Origin: CADCTP01 sp963849885
GTDB taxonomy: Bacteria; Actinomycetota; Actinomycetes; Mycobacteriales; CADCTP01
DNA length: 64,000 nucleotides
NCBI GenBank assembly: GCA_963849885.1
Contig: CAWKIV010000020.1
Location: 465,465 to 529,464 of the forward strand
Direction: 5' to 3'
Part shown: piece after piece, positions 51,267-59,495 of the stretch
Numbering within the stretch: position 1 is the stretch's first letter
How the letters are laid out: each line of letters starts with the position of its first letter
The notes under the pieces: model-generated
Databases searched by the model: none
The model's input: the letters and a program-made list of their open reading frames with translations, nothing else
Told to the model about the DNA's origin: nothing
Program-made: the position numbers and the translations under genes

Positions 51267-52745
51267 ATGGGCAAGGACGTCGCCCAGACCGAGTTCAGCC
51301 GCGAGGACCGGACGCGCTACCGGCAGAAGGTGCGCCGGAGCCTCGACGTCTTCGAGCGGATGCTGGCGCAGTCGCAGTTCGACTTCGAGCGGCCGATGAC
51401 CGGCGTCGAGATCGAGCTCAACCTGGTCGACGGCCAGGGCGACCCGGCGCTGCGCAACGCCGAGGTGCTGCAGGCGGTCTCGCACGCGGACTTCCAGACC
51501 GAGCTGGGCCAGTTCAACGTCGAGATCAACGTGGCGCCCCGGATGCTGTCCGGCGACTCCGCGGTGGAGCTGGAGGCCAGCGTCCGGGACACGCTCAACT
51601 CCGCGGAGGAGAAGGCCGCCGCCACCGGCAGCCACATGGTGATGATCGGCATCCTGCCGACGCTGACCGAGAAGCAGCTCAACGCGGAGAGCCTGTCCGC
51701 CAACCCGCGGTACGCGCTGCTCAACGAGCAGATCTTCGCCGCCCGCGGCGAGGACCTGCACATCGCCATCGACGGTGTGCAGCGGCTGGCCACCTCGGCG
51801 GACACGGTCGCGCCCGAGGCGGCCTGCACCAGCGTCCAGTTCCACCTGCAGGTGAGCCCGTCGGCGTTCCCCCGGTACTGGAACGCGGCCCAGTCGATCG
51901 CCGGCGTGCAGGTCGCGCTCGGCGCCAACTCGCCCTTCTTCCTCGGCAAGGAGCTGTGGCGGGAGACCCGGATCCCGCTGTTCGAGCAGGCCACCGACAC
52001 CCGGTCGGAGGAGCTGAAGGCGCAGGGCGTACGGCCGCGGGTGTGGTTCGGCGAGCGCTGGATCAACTCCATCTTCGACCTGTTCGAGGAGAACGTCCGC
52101 TACTTCCCGGCGCTGCTGCCGCTGTGCGACCCGGAGGACCCGGTCGAGGTCTTCGAGCGCGGCGACGTCCCCTCGCTGGCCGAGCTGACCCTGCACAACG
52201 GCACCGTCTACCGGTGGAACCGGCCCGTCTACGCGGTGGTCCGGGGCAAGCCCCACCTGCGGGTGGAAAACCGGGTGCTGCCGGCCGGGCCGACGGTCGC
52301 CGACATCATGGCCAACGGCGCCTTCTACTACGGCGTCGTGCGCGGGCTCGCCGACGACGACCGTCCACTGTGGAGTCGGATGTCGTTCGCCGCGGCCGAG
52401 GAGAATTTCCACACCTGCGCCCGGCTCGGCCTGGATGCGGAGGTCTACTGGCCCGGCGCCGGCCAGGTGCCGGTGACCGAGCTGGTGCTGCGCCGGCTGC
52501 TGCCGATCGCCGCCGAGGGCCTGGACAAGTGGGAGGTCGCCCCGGCGGTCCGGGACCGGCTGCTCGGCATCATCGAGCAGCGCTGCCTGACCGGGCAGAA
52601 TGGTGCGTCCTGGCAGGCCCGCACCTTCCACCGGCTGTACGACGAGACCACGCTGGACCGGCACGACGTGCTGCGCCGGATGACCAAGGAGTACATCGGG
52701 CACATGCACACGAACGAGCCGGTGCACACCTGGCCGGTGCGCTAG
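51267..52745 (+). CDS. Glutamate-cysteine ligase family (GCS2-like) protein
   Basis: 492 residues from ATG 51267. GVEIELNLVDGQGDPAL near residue 44 (Mg-binding Glu), ELGQFNVEINVAPRML, SVQFHLQVSPSAFPRYWNAAQ and VALGANSPFFLGKELWRETR fit the carboxylate-amine ligase/GCS2 superfamily. WARTFHRLYDETTL-type C-terminus. Ligation of an amino group to a glutamate-like carboxylate is inferred. Actinobacteria use mycothiol rather than glutathione, so the product is open (an egtA-like role is one option). Confidence 0.82.
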   Translation: MGKDVAQTEFSREDRTRYRQKVRRSLDVFERMLAQSQFDFERPMTGVEIELNLVDGQGDPALRNAEVLQAVSHADFQTELGQFNVEINVAPRMLSGDSAVELEASVRDTLNSAEEKAAATGSHMVMIGILPTLTEKQLNAESLSANPRYALLNEQIFAARGEDLHIAIDGVQRLATSADTVAPEAACTSVQFHLQVSPSAFPRYWNAAQSIAGVQVALGANSPFFLGKELWRETRIPLFEQATDTRSEELKAQGVRPRVWFGERWINSIFDLFEENVRYFPALLPLCDPEDPVEVFERGDVPSLAELTLHNGTVYRWNRPVYAVVRGKPHLRVENRVLPAGPTVADIMANGAFYYGVVRGLADDDRPLWSRMSFAAAEENFHTCARLGLDAEVYWPGAGQVPVTELVLRRLLPIAAEGLDKWEVAPAVRDRLLGIIEQRCLTGQNGASWQARTFHRLYDETTLDRHDVLRRMTKEYIGHMHTNEPVHTWPVR

Positions 52746-52751
52746 GAGCCG

Positions 52752-52782
52752 GCCCCGGGTGCGGCGTGGTCGCACCCGGGGC
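52752..52782. terminator. Bidirectional terminator hairpin
   Basis: GCCCCGGGTGCG (52752-52763) pairs with CGCACCCGGGGC (52771-52782), loop 7 nt, between convergent genes. Confidence 0.7.
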
Positions 52783-52790
52783 GGACCGGC

Positions 52791-53219
52791 CTAGCGGGCG
52801 CGGCGGCGGGCGACCGCGTCGGCGACGAAGCCGACGCCGATGCCGAGCATCCAGACGTCCTTGGCGATGGCGATGCCCTCGTGCGACGGCGCCAGGCTGC
52901 CCTCCTTGCGCAGGCCGGGCGTGCGCAGGTACATCCCCAGCAGGCCGCCGGCGAAGGCGGTCAGCGCGGCCCCGGCGAGCGCGGTCGGCACCACCGGCGC
53001 CAGCAGGGCGGCGCCGAGGGTGATCTCGCCGGCGGCGAGCAGCTTGGCGAACTGCTGCGGCTCCAGCTTGCCGAGCACCGGGTACGCCCCGGCGGCCATG
53101 CCGTGCAGGCCCTTGGCCGTGCCGGCGTCCACGGTCCGCTTGCTCAGACCGGAGTTGAGGATGAACGCGCCGGTGGCCACCCGAGGTGCGATGTCCGCGA
53201 TCTTGACCGGAAGACCCAT
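52791..53219 (-). CDS. DoxX-like membrane protein
   Basis: 142 residues, about four membrane segments: ATGAFILNSGLSK, LLAAGEITLGAALLAPVVP, LTAFAGGLLGMYLRTPG and VWMLGIGVGFVADAVA. The GAFILNSGLSK plus helical layout is that of DoxX/SURF4-like proteins. Function unclear; redox or lipid-related roles are known for relatives. Own promoter not resolved. Confidence 0.72.
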   Translation of the reverse strand: MGLPVKIADIAPRVATGAFILNSGLSKRTVDAGTAKGLHGMAAGAYPVLGKLEPQQFAKLLAAGEITLGAALLAPVVPTALAGAALTAFAGGLLGMYLRTPGLRKEGSLAPSHEGIAIAKDVWMLGIGVGFVADAVARRRAR

Positions 53220-53318
53220 GAGGTCTGGACTCCTTCAGCGAGGGATGCTGTTGCAATCTCAAGCATCCCCACTGGGGCCGGAATGATTCCGAAGGTCCGA
53301 CTTCTGTGGCCCGGCACA

Positions 53319-53356
53319 CAGGAAGCGGCCCGGAGCCGGAGCTCCGGGCCGCTTCC
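53319..53356 (-). terminator. Terminator hairpin after the beta-propeller gene
   Basis: Perfect 17-bp stem (arms 53319-53335 and 53340-53356, AGGAAGCGGCCCGGAGC and its complement), loop CGGA, 13 nt past the stop. Confidence 0.75.
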
Positions 53357-53369
53357 TCGCGGGACGCCG

Positions 53370-54644
53370 TTACGGCAGGGGCAGCAGGGCGATCTTGTTG
53401 TGGAACTCGCCGCCGATGTGGTCGGTGTCGCTACCCACCCACAGGCCGCGCGGGGTGACCAGCAGGTCCTTGCCGCCGACACCGCGGTCCTTGGTCGGGT
53501 TCCAGGACAGCGCCCGCCCGGTCACCGGGTCGATGGCGCCGATGCCCGGCCGGCTCACCGCGCCCGGGGCGGCGAAGTCGCGCCCGTTCGCGTTGTCCAG
53601 CCAGCGCTGGTGACCCTGGACGTACACGGCCCGGTCGGTGGCCGCCCCGGAGTGCAGCGTGTCGCCGCCGGTGTAGTTGATCCAGGTCGGCCGGAACGGG
53701 TTGGTGATGCCGGTCTCGAAGCGCGCCGTGGCGTCGCAGAGGGTCTCCCCGACCTCACCTGACCGCGGCACGAAGCCGGTGGAGATGAGCACGAACCAGC
53801 TGCCGTCCGGCGAGAAGTCCACGTCCCGCATGTAGTCCGGGATGCTGGACGCGGCGCACATCTTGCGGTTCGGCAGGTAGTCCCAGGCGTTGACGCTCGC
53901 GGCCGTCGTGCCGAGCGTCAGCATGAAGGCCCGGTAGCGGGTCTGGCCGCCGACGCTGGTGAAGTTGCCGACGCCGACCAGCCGGGTGCCGGCCGGGTCG
54001 ACGGCGAAGCGGTAGACCTCGGTCGGGCCGGCGTTGTCCGCCACCGAGCCGGAGAACGGGATGTTGATGTAGCCGGTGTCGGCGCCGGTGGCCAGGTTGA
54101 CCGCCTGCACCCGCTTGCTGAAGGTGCCGCTGATGATGAGCCGGCCGTTGACCACCGCGGCCTCGCGGACGGTGTTGTTCAACCCCGCGTTGAAGGCGGT
54201 GTCCACCGCGCCGGTGGTCGGGTTGAGCTTGACCAGGCCGCGCCGGGCGACCCCGTTGACGCTGGAGAAGGTGCCGCCGACGTACAGCGAGCCGCCGCTG
54301 GCGACGATCGCCCAGACCTGGCCGTTGATGCTCGGCGCGAAGGACTGGATCACCCCGGTGGCCGCGTTGAACGCGACGATGTTGGACCGGTTGACCGTGC
54401 CGCCGCCGACGCCGGGCGCCGGGGTGACCGAGCTGAACTCGCCCCCCGCATACAGGATGCCGTTGACCTCGGCCATCTTGTAGACGGCGCCCTGGTTGAT
54501 GTTGGGCGTGTAGTTGACCGGGTTGGTGCTCACCACCGTCCCGAGCGCGATCGACGCGTCCGCGGTGCCGCTCCCCACCAGAGCGAGCACCGCCGCCGCA
54601 CCGGTCGCGACCACGCTGCGGAAGATGCCCCTGCGCACGCTCAT
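53370..54644 (-). CDS. Secreted beta-propeller (Delta60-like repeat) protein
   Basis: 424 residues from ATG 54644. Signal peptide SVVATGAAAVLALVGSGTAD with cleavage near ASI (about 31). Repeats of the LYVGGTFSSVNG(V)ARRGLVKLN type recur every 40-55 residues (ILYAGGEFSSV, SLYVGGTFSSV, LIISGTFSKR, LVGVGNFTSVGGQTR, GLWVGSDTDHIG), forming a propeller. Extracellular; possible binding or wall role. No catalytic motif. Confidence 0.85.
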   Translation of the reverse strand: MSVRRGIFRSVVATGAAAVLALVGSGTADASIALGTVVSTNPVNYTPNINQGAVYKMAEVNGILYAGGEFSSVTPAPGVGGGTVNRSNIVAFNAATGVIQSFAPSINGQVWAIVASGGSLYVGGTFSSVNGVARRGLVKLNPTTGAVDTAFNAGLNNTVREAAVVNGRLIISGTFSKRVQAVNLATGADTGYINIPFSGSVADNAGPTEVYRFAVDPAGTRLVGVGNFTSVGGQTRYRAFMLTLGTTAASVNAWDYLPNRKMCAASSIPDYMRDVDFSPDGSWFVLISTGFVPRSGEVGETLCDATARFETGITNPFRPTWINYTGGDTLHSGAATDRAVYVQGHQRWLDNANGRDFAAPGAVSRPGIGAIDPVTGRALSWNPTKDRGVGGKDLLVTPRGLWVGSDTDHIGGEFHNKIALLPLP

Positions 54645-54797
54645 TCTCGGTCCCCCCACGGGTCCGGACCGCGTGCCCCACCGCAGCGGTCCCGCTCGCC
54701 ATCGTATGGCGGTGTGACCTGCGGCAATGGCATTCCGCGAATTAGTCCGCGCGAAAGGGCAATCGTTTACTCTATGAATTCAATCGATTACTCGGAG
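54645..54797. promoter_or_regulatory. AT-rich upstream region of the beta-propeller gene
   Basis: Positions 54730-54795 are far more A/T-rich than the rest of the window (for example AATCGTTTACTCTATGAATTC) and contain AATCG...CGATT in inverted order. This lies upstream of the leftward propeller gene and right after mscR's stop, so it is probably its promoter and control region. No confident -10/-35 call. Confidence 0.45.
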
Positions 54798-55889
54798 TCA
54801 GAAGACGACGACCGAGCGGAGCACGTCGCCCCGGCCCATGGCGGCGAACGCCTCCTCGACCTGGTCGAGCCCGATCGTCTCCGAGACGAACCCGTCCAGG
54901 TCCAGCCGCCCCTGCCGGTAGAGGTCGATGAGCATCGGGAAGTCCCGGGACGGCAGGCAGTCGCCGTACCAGGACGACTTCAGCGAGCCGCCGTGGCTGA
55001 AGAAGTCCAGCAGCGGCATCTCCAGCCGCATCTCCGGCGTCGGCACGCCGACCAGCACGACGGTGCCGGCCAGGTCGCGGGCGTGGAAGGCCTGCTGGTA
55101 CGTCTCCGGGCGGCCGACCGCCTCGATGCAGACGTCGGCGCCGAAGCCGTCGGTGGCCGCCCGGATCGCCTCGACCGGGTCCTCCTCGCGGGCGTTCACC
55201 GCGTGGGTGGCGCCGAAGCGGCGGGCCGCGCCGAGCTTCCGGCGGTCGACGTCCACCGCGACGATCGTCCGCGCGCCGGCCAGGTGGGCACCGGCGATCG
55301 CGGCGGTGCCGACCCCGCCGCAGCCGAAGACCGCGACCGTGTCGCCCCGGGTGATGCCGGCGGTGTTGATCGCCGCCCCGATGCCGGCCATCACGCCGCA
55401 GCCGAGCAGCCCGGCCGCGGTCGCCGGCGCCTCCGGGTCGACCTTCGTGCACTGCCCGGCGGCGACCAGCGTCTTCTCCACCAGCGCGCCGATGCCGAGC
55501 GCCGGGCTGAGCTCCGTGCCGTCGGCCAGGGTCATCTTCTGGGTCGCGTTCGCGGTGTTGAAGCAATACCAGGGGCGGCCGCGGGAGCAGGCCCGGCAGA
55601 CGCCGCAGACGGCCCGCCAGTTGAGGATCACGTAGTCGCCGGGAGCCACGTCGGTGACGCCCTCGCCGACGGCGCTCACCGTGCCGGCGGCCTCGTGCCC
55701 GAGCAGGAACGGGTAGTCGTCGGAGATCCCGCCCTCCCGGTAGTGCAGGTCGGTGTGGCAGACGCCGCACGCCTGGACGTCGACCAGGGCCTCGCCCGGG
55801 CCCGGCTCGGGGACCACGACCGTCTCCACGGTGACCGGCTCGCCGCGGCCCCGGGACACCACACCACGCACCTCGACCGCACTGGCCAT
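54798..55889 (-). CDS. mscR: S-(hydroxymethyl)mycothiol dehydrogenase (mycothiol-dependent formaldehyde dehydrogenase)
   Basis: 363 residues. Zinc MDR enzyme: catalytic-zinc Cys in ACGVCHTDLHYREGG with HEAAG, structural zinc in CGVCRACSRGRPWYC (four Cys), then LLGCGVMAGIGAAINTAGIT and Rossmann AVFGCGGVGTAAIAGAHLAGA. DFFSHGGSLKSSWYGDCLP near the C-terminus is typical of MscR. It oxidises the formaldehyde-mycothiol adduct with NAD+, for formaldehyde and nitrosothiol detoxification. ATG 55889 with GGAGG 12 nt upstream. A strong actinobacterial marker. Confidence 0.93.
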   Translation of the reverse strand: MASAVEVRGVVSRGRGEPVTVETVVVPEPGPGEALVDVQACGVCHTDLHYREGGISDDYPFLLGHEAAGTVSAVGEGVTDVAPGDYVILNWRAVCGVCRACSRGRPWYCFNTANATQKMTLADGTELSPALGIGALVEKTLVAAGQCTKVDPEAPATAAGLLGCGVMAGIGAAINTAGITRGDTVAVFGCGGVGTAAIAGAHLAGARTIVAVDVDRRKLGAARRFGATHAVNAREEDPVEAIRAATDGFGADVCIEAVGRPETYQQAFHARDLAGTVVLVGVPTPEMRLEMPLLDFFSHGGSLKSSWYGDCLPSRDFPMLIDLYRQGRLDLDGFVSETIGLDQVEEAFAAMGRGDVLRSVVVF

Positions 55890-55977
55890 CACACTGCCGC
55901 CTCCTGCCGCCGTCGCCGCTGGGACCCGAACCATCGCACGACGCATCGTCGCGGCCCAGCCCGGGTAGGCCGGGCCC

Positions 55978-56256
55978 ATGAGCAATCTCAGCGATCCGGG
56001 CGAGCTGGCCGAGAGCGCGGCGGAGATCACGGTCCAGGGGACCCAGGGCACCGGCGGCCCGGACCGCCCGGCGAAGACCCTCGACCCGTCCGTACGCGGC
56101 TCCGAGACCGCCGCCGAGCCGCTGCCGCAGGACAACGCCGAGCAGCTGGAGTCCGCGCTGCGGGAGGGCGCCGGCTTCCTCCGCATCGCCGACGAGCACG
56201 CGGTCGCCCGCCGGGAGGCGCCGACCGAGGACGGCCCCGGCACCTCCCTGGCCTGA
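55978..56256 (+). CDS. Small acidic hypothetical protein
   Basis: 92 residues, acidic and probably disordered in the first 60 (DPGELAESAAEITVQGTQGT, many Gly/Pro), with a helix LESALREGAGFLRIADEHAV at the end. No Cys or Trp. Divergent from mscR. I do not recognise a family; similar short proteins occur in actinomycete genomes. Confidence 0.6.
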   Translation: MSNLSDPGELAESAAEITVQGTQGTGGPDRPAKTLDPSVRGSETAAEPLPQDNAEQLESALREGAGFLRIADEHAVARREAPTEDGPGTSLA

Positions 56257-56294
56257 CGTCGGATGACGCGCCGGCCGCGTGCGAAGGTGTGCCG

Positions 56295-57125
56295 GTGACC
56301 GGTCCCGTCGCGTTCGTGCTCGGGGGCGGCGGCCTGCTCGGCGCGCACGAGGTCGGCATGCTGCGGGCCCTGCTGGAGGCGGGCATCGTGCCCGACCTGG
56401 TGGTGGGCACCTCGGTCGGCGCGGTGAACGGGGTGGTGGTCGCCGCGGCCCCGTCCGCGGAGGCGGTCGACCGGCTCGGCGCGCTGTGGCGCGAGCTGGA
56501 CTCCAGCGGCCTGTTCGCCGGCTCCGTGCTGGGCCGGCTGCGCACGCTGGCCCGGACCCGGACCAGCCTGCACACCGACGAGCCGCTGCGCGAGCTGCTC
56601 GACCGGCACCTGCCGGTGCGCACGTTCGCCGAGCTGGCGGTGCCGTTCCAGTGCGTGGCCGCGAGCGTGGAGCGGGCGGCCGAGCACTGGTTCAGCAGCG
56701 GGTCGCTGACCGACGCGGTGCTGGCGTCCTGCGCGGTGCCCGGGCTGCTGCCGCCGGTGCAGGTGGGCGGCGAGACGTTCCTGGACGGCGGGCTGGTGCA
56801 CAGCATCCCGGTCGGGCGGGCGGTCACCCTCGGCGCCCGCACCGTGTACGTGCTGCAGGTCGGCCGGATCGAGCGCCCGCTGCGGCCGCCGCGCCGGCCC
56901 TGGGAGGTCGGGCTCGTCGCCTTCGAGGTGGCCCGGCGGCACCGCTTCGCCGCGGACATGGCCGCGCTGCCGGCCGAGGTGACCGCGCACGTGCTGCCCA
57001 CCGGCCTGCCGGACACGCCGGACGGCCTGCGCGGCCAGCTGCGCTACCGGGACACCGCCGGGATCGGCGAGCGGATGGACACCGCGTACGTGGCCTCGGC
57101 GGCGTACCTGGAGCGCATGCGGTGA
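56295..57125 (+). CDS. Patatin-like phospholipase
   Basis: 276 residues. GGGGLLGAHEVGMLRALLEAG is the oxyanion Gly-rich loop, VVGTSVGAVNGVVVAA the nucleophile elbow (GTSVG, Ser), and LDGGLVHSIPVGRAVTLGA the Asp of the Ser/Asp dyad (DGG). Acyl-lipid hydrolase, likely cytosolic or membrane-associated. GTG 56295 (or 56289). Its stop overlaps the acyltransferase start, so it works together with that gene. Confidence 0.9.
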   Translation: MTGPVAFVLGGGGLLGAHEVGMLRALLEAGIVPDLVVGTSVGAVNGVVVAAAPSAEAVDRLGALWRELDSSGLFAGSVLGRLRTLARTRTSLHTDEPLRELLDRHLPVRTFAELAVPFQCVAASVERAAEHWFSSGSLTDAVLASCAVPGLLPPVQVGGETFLDGGLVHSIPVGRAVTLGARTVYVLQVGRIERPLRPPRRPWEVGLVAFEVARRHRFAADMAALPAEVTAHVLPTGLPDTPDGLRGQLRYRDTAGIGERMDTAYVASAAYLERMR

Positions 57126-58222
57126 GCCGGCGGACCCAGAGCCGCGCGCTCCCGCCGCCGCTGGTCCGCCGGGTGGTCAGCGTGCCGCTGGTGCTCGCCG
57201 CGCTGCCGCTGCTGATCGCCACGCTGCCGCTGTGGGCGCTGGCCGGGCTGGTCACCGAACCGTTCCTGCCCGGGCGGCAGCGGCCGCTGCGGCTGCTCTG
57301 GTTCGGGGTGGTGTGGCTGGCCATCGAGTGGGTGGCGCTCGCGACGCTGGGCTGGATGTGGCTGCGGGCCGGCTTCGGGCGGCGGCTCGCCTCGCCGCGC
57401 TGGCAGGCCGCGCACCTGCGGCTGCTGGGCTGGATCCTGGACCGGGTCTACGCCACCGCCCGGCGTACCTTCCGGCTGCGGGTGGTCGGCTCCGGCCCGG
57501 GCGGGCCGCTGCCCCGGGACCGGCCCCTGCTGGTGCTCTGCCGGCACGCCGGCCCGGGCGACTCGGTGCTGCTGATCCGGGCGCTGGTGGCGCTGGCCGA
57601 GCGGCGGCCGCGGATCGTGCTCAAGGACGCGCTGCAGCTCGACCCGACCGTGGACATCCTGCTCAACCGGCTGCCCAACCGCTTCATCACGCCGCGGCCC
57701 GGGGTGGCCGAGGACGTGGAGCAGGCGATCGCCTCGCTGGCCTCCGACGCCGGCCCGGGCGACGCGGTGGTCATCTTCCCGGAGGGCGGCAACTTCTCCG
57801 AGCGCCGGCGGGTCCGGGCGATCGAGCGGCTGCGCCGCCTGGGACACGAGGACGAGGCGGCGAAGGCCGAGCAGATGCGGCACCTGATGGCACCCAAGCC
57901 GGGCGGCACCCTGGCCGCGCTCGGCGCGGCCCCGACCGCCGACGTGCTGCTGGTCGCGCACGAGGGCCTGGAGGACCTGTCCACCCTCGGCGACCTGTGG
58001 ACCAAGCTGCCGATGGACGACGTCGTGGACGTCCGCTGGTGGTACGTGCCGTCCGCGGAGCTGCCCCGGGACCGCGACGTCGACGCCCAGGTCGACTGGC
58101 TCTTCGACTGGTGGACCCGGATGGACCGCTGGGTCGCTGAGCGCCGCGTCGCCGCCGGCCACGCCCCACCCGACCCCCCACCCCCCGTCCCCCACTCCCC
58201 GCCCGACCACCCCGCCGCCTGA
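57122..58222 (+). CDS. PlsC-type 1-acylglycerol-3-phosphate acyltransferase-like membrane protein
   Basis: 366 residues. Three hydrophobic segments near the N-terminus (VVSVPLVLAALPLLIATLPLW, LLWFGVVWLAIEWVALATL), then the acyltransferase domain: HxxxxD in LCRHAGPGDSVLL, a KDALQLDP block, and FPEGGNFSERRRVRAIERL. Longer than bacterial PlsC (about 240). C-terminal Pro/Ser tail. Coupled to the patatin gene, suggesting deacylation-reacylation remodelling of a membrane lipid. Confidence 0.87.
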   Translation: MSRRTQSRALPPPLVRRVVSVPLVLAALPLLIATLPLWALAGLVTEPFLPGRQRPLRLLWFGVVWLAIEWVALATLGWMWLRAGFGRRLASPRWQAAHLRLLGWILDRVYATARRTFRLRVVGSGPGGPLPRDRPLLVLCRHAGPGDSVLLIRALVALAERRPRIVLKDALQLDPTVDILLNRLPNRFITPRPGVAEDVEQAIASLASDAGPGDAVVIFPEGGNFSERRRVRAIERLRRLGHEDEAAKAEQMRHLMAPKPGGTLAALGAAPTADVLLVAHEGLEDLSTLGDLWTKLPMDDVVDVRWWYVPSAELPRDRDVDAQVDWLFDWWTRMDRWVAERRVAAGHAPPDPPPPVPHSPPDHPAA

Positions 58223-58370
58223 CCACTCCCCGCCGGCTGGTGACTTCCCGGGCCGGCTGGTGACTTCCCCGCCGGCTGACTCCCGGGATCCACTTCCCCG
58301 GCCGACTGACCACTTCCCCCGCCGACTGAGCACTTCCCTGCCGACTGAGCAGCTACAGGTGCTCAGTCGC
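58223..58370. repeat. Array of about 20-bp imperfect tandem repeats ending in a hairpin
   Basis: Six units of the type GCCG(G/A)CTG(N)n(A)CTTCCC(C) follow head to tail from about 58232 to 58359 (unit starts 58232, 58252, 58271, 58301, 58321, 58340; the third is 30 bp). The last unit forms a perfect 10-bp hairpin (CGACTGAGCA at 58342-58351 with TGCTCAGTCG at 58360-58369). It lies between the convergent plsC and peptidase genes and codes for nothing I recognise. The hairpin may be the terminator. Confidence 0.65.
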
Positions 58371-58420
58371 GGGGCGGGGCTGCTCAGTGGGGGGCGGGAG
58401 CTGCTGCAGTGGGGGAGGGC

Positions 58421-59323
58421 TCAGATGTCGCCGGAGAAGGTGTCGCAGGAGTTGGGGTTGCCGGACCGGTAGCCGGTCAGGAACCAGCGCTGCCGCTGCT
58501 CGGACGAGCCGTGCGTCCAGCCCTCCGGGCTGATCCGGCCCTGGGTGCGCTGCTGGATCCGGTCGTCGCCCACCGCCGCGGCGGCGTCCAGCGCGACCTT
58601 GATCTCCGCCTCGGTCGGCTCCTTGATCAGCGCGCGGCCCTGGGCGTCGGTGGTGCGGCTGGCGTTCTTCGTCCACACGCCCGCGTAGCAGTCGGCCTGC
58701 AGCTCCAGCCGGACGGACCCGCTCTCCGGGCCGGTGGACTGGTCGCGGCCGACCCGGTCCGACGTGCCCAGCAGATTCTGCACGTGATGCCCGTACTCGT
58801 GCGCGACCACGTACGCCTGCGCCAGCGGGCCGCCCTGCGCGCCGAAGCGGCTGCTCAGCTCGTCGAAGAAGCCGACGTCCATGTAGACCATGGCCGTCGG
58901 TCGGGCAGTAGAACGGGCCGACCGCGGAGGTCGCGTTGCCGCAGCCGGTCTGCACGCCGCCCTGGAAGAGGATCGTCCGGGTGGCCCGGTAGCCGCCGTT
59001 GCGGTTGCCGAAGGCCTTCTCCCAGTAGTCCTGCACGCTGTTGGTGTAGCCGACGATGCGGCAGTCGATCCGCTCGTTGGCGTCCGCGCCGGTGCGGCAC
59101 TCGGCGGCGATCTCGTCGCCGGACACCGACCCGTTCTGGCCCGGCTGCAGCTGGGTGGGCAGGCCGCCGCCGGTCGGGTCGCGCCGCCGAGCGCGCTGAT
59201 GATCAGGTAGACGATGACGCCGACGATGCCGAGGCCGCCGCCGCCGACCGCAAGTCCGCCCATGCCACGCCCGCCCCCGCCGGCCTGCGAGGTGTCAAGG
59301 CTGGCATCGTCATTGAAGGTCAC
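58421..59323 (-). pseudogene. Neutral zinc metallopeptidase (YpfJ-like), two compensating indels
   Basis: About 300 residues joining frames. GTG 59323 gives TFNDDASLDTSQAGGGGRGM and a membrane helix (LGIVGVIVYLIISALGG). Near 59180 two extra bases shift frame; the true reading goes on as GDEIAAECRTGADANERIDC and NSVQDYWEKAFG. One extra base near 58895 restores the first frame: VYMDVGFFDELSSRF, AYVVAHEYGHHVQNLLG (HEYGH zinc site with Glu), ELQADCYAGVW. The sum is +3, so the end is in frame. Membrane-anchored, active site outside, if the indels are artefacts. Confidence 0.82.
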
Positions 59324-59495
59324 GGCCGGAACTTCCCCGCCCGCGGCGCCGGTGACACCTGACCACACCGTCACCAAACTTGTTGGTGCAAGTGCCTGTG
59401 TGCCCGAGCGGTCCGGCGTACGGTCGAGTCGCGGCCGCCGGGACCGCTGCGGCCAAGTTCCGTCGGGGGCTGCGCCCGGGGGCCGAGGGGGCGAC

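Noticed and set aside
54714..57125. Long plus-strand frame of 803 codons
   Set aside because: Only its last 276 codons (patatin) are real. The upstream part is antisense to mscR and overlaps another small gene.
58223..58370. CRISPR array
   Set aside because: Units are short, imperfect and contiguous without unique spacers, and no cas gene is near.
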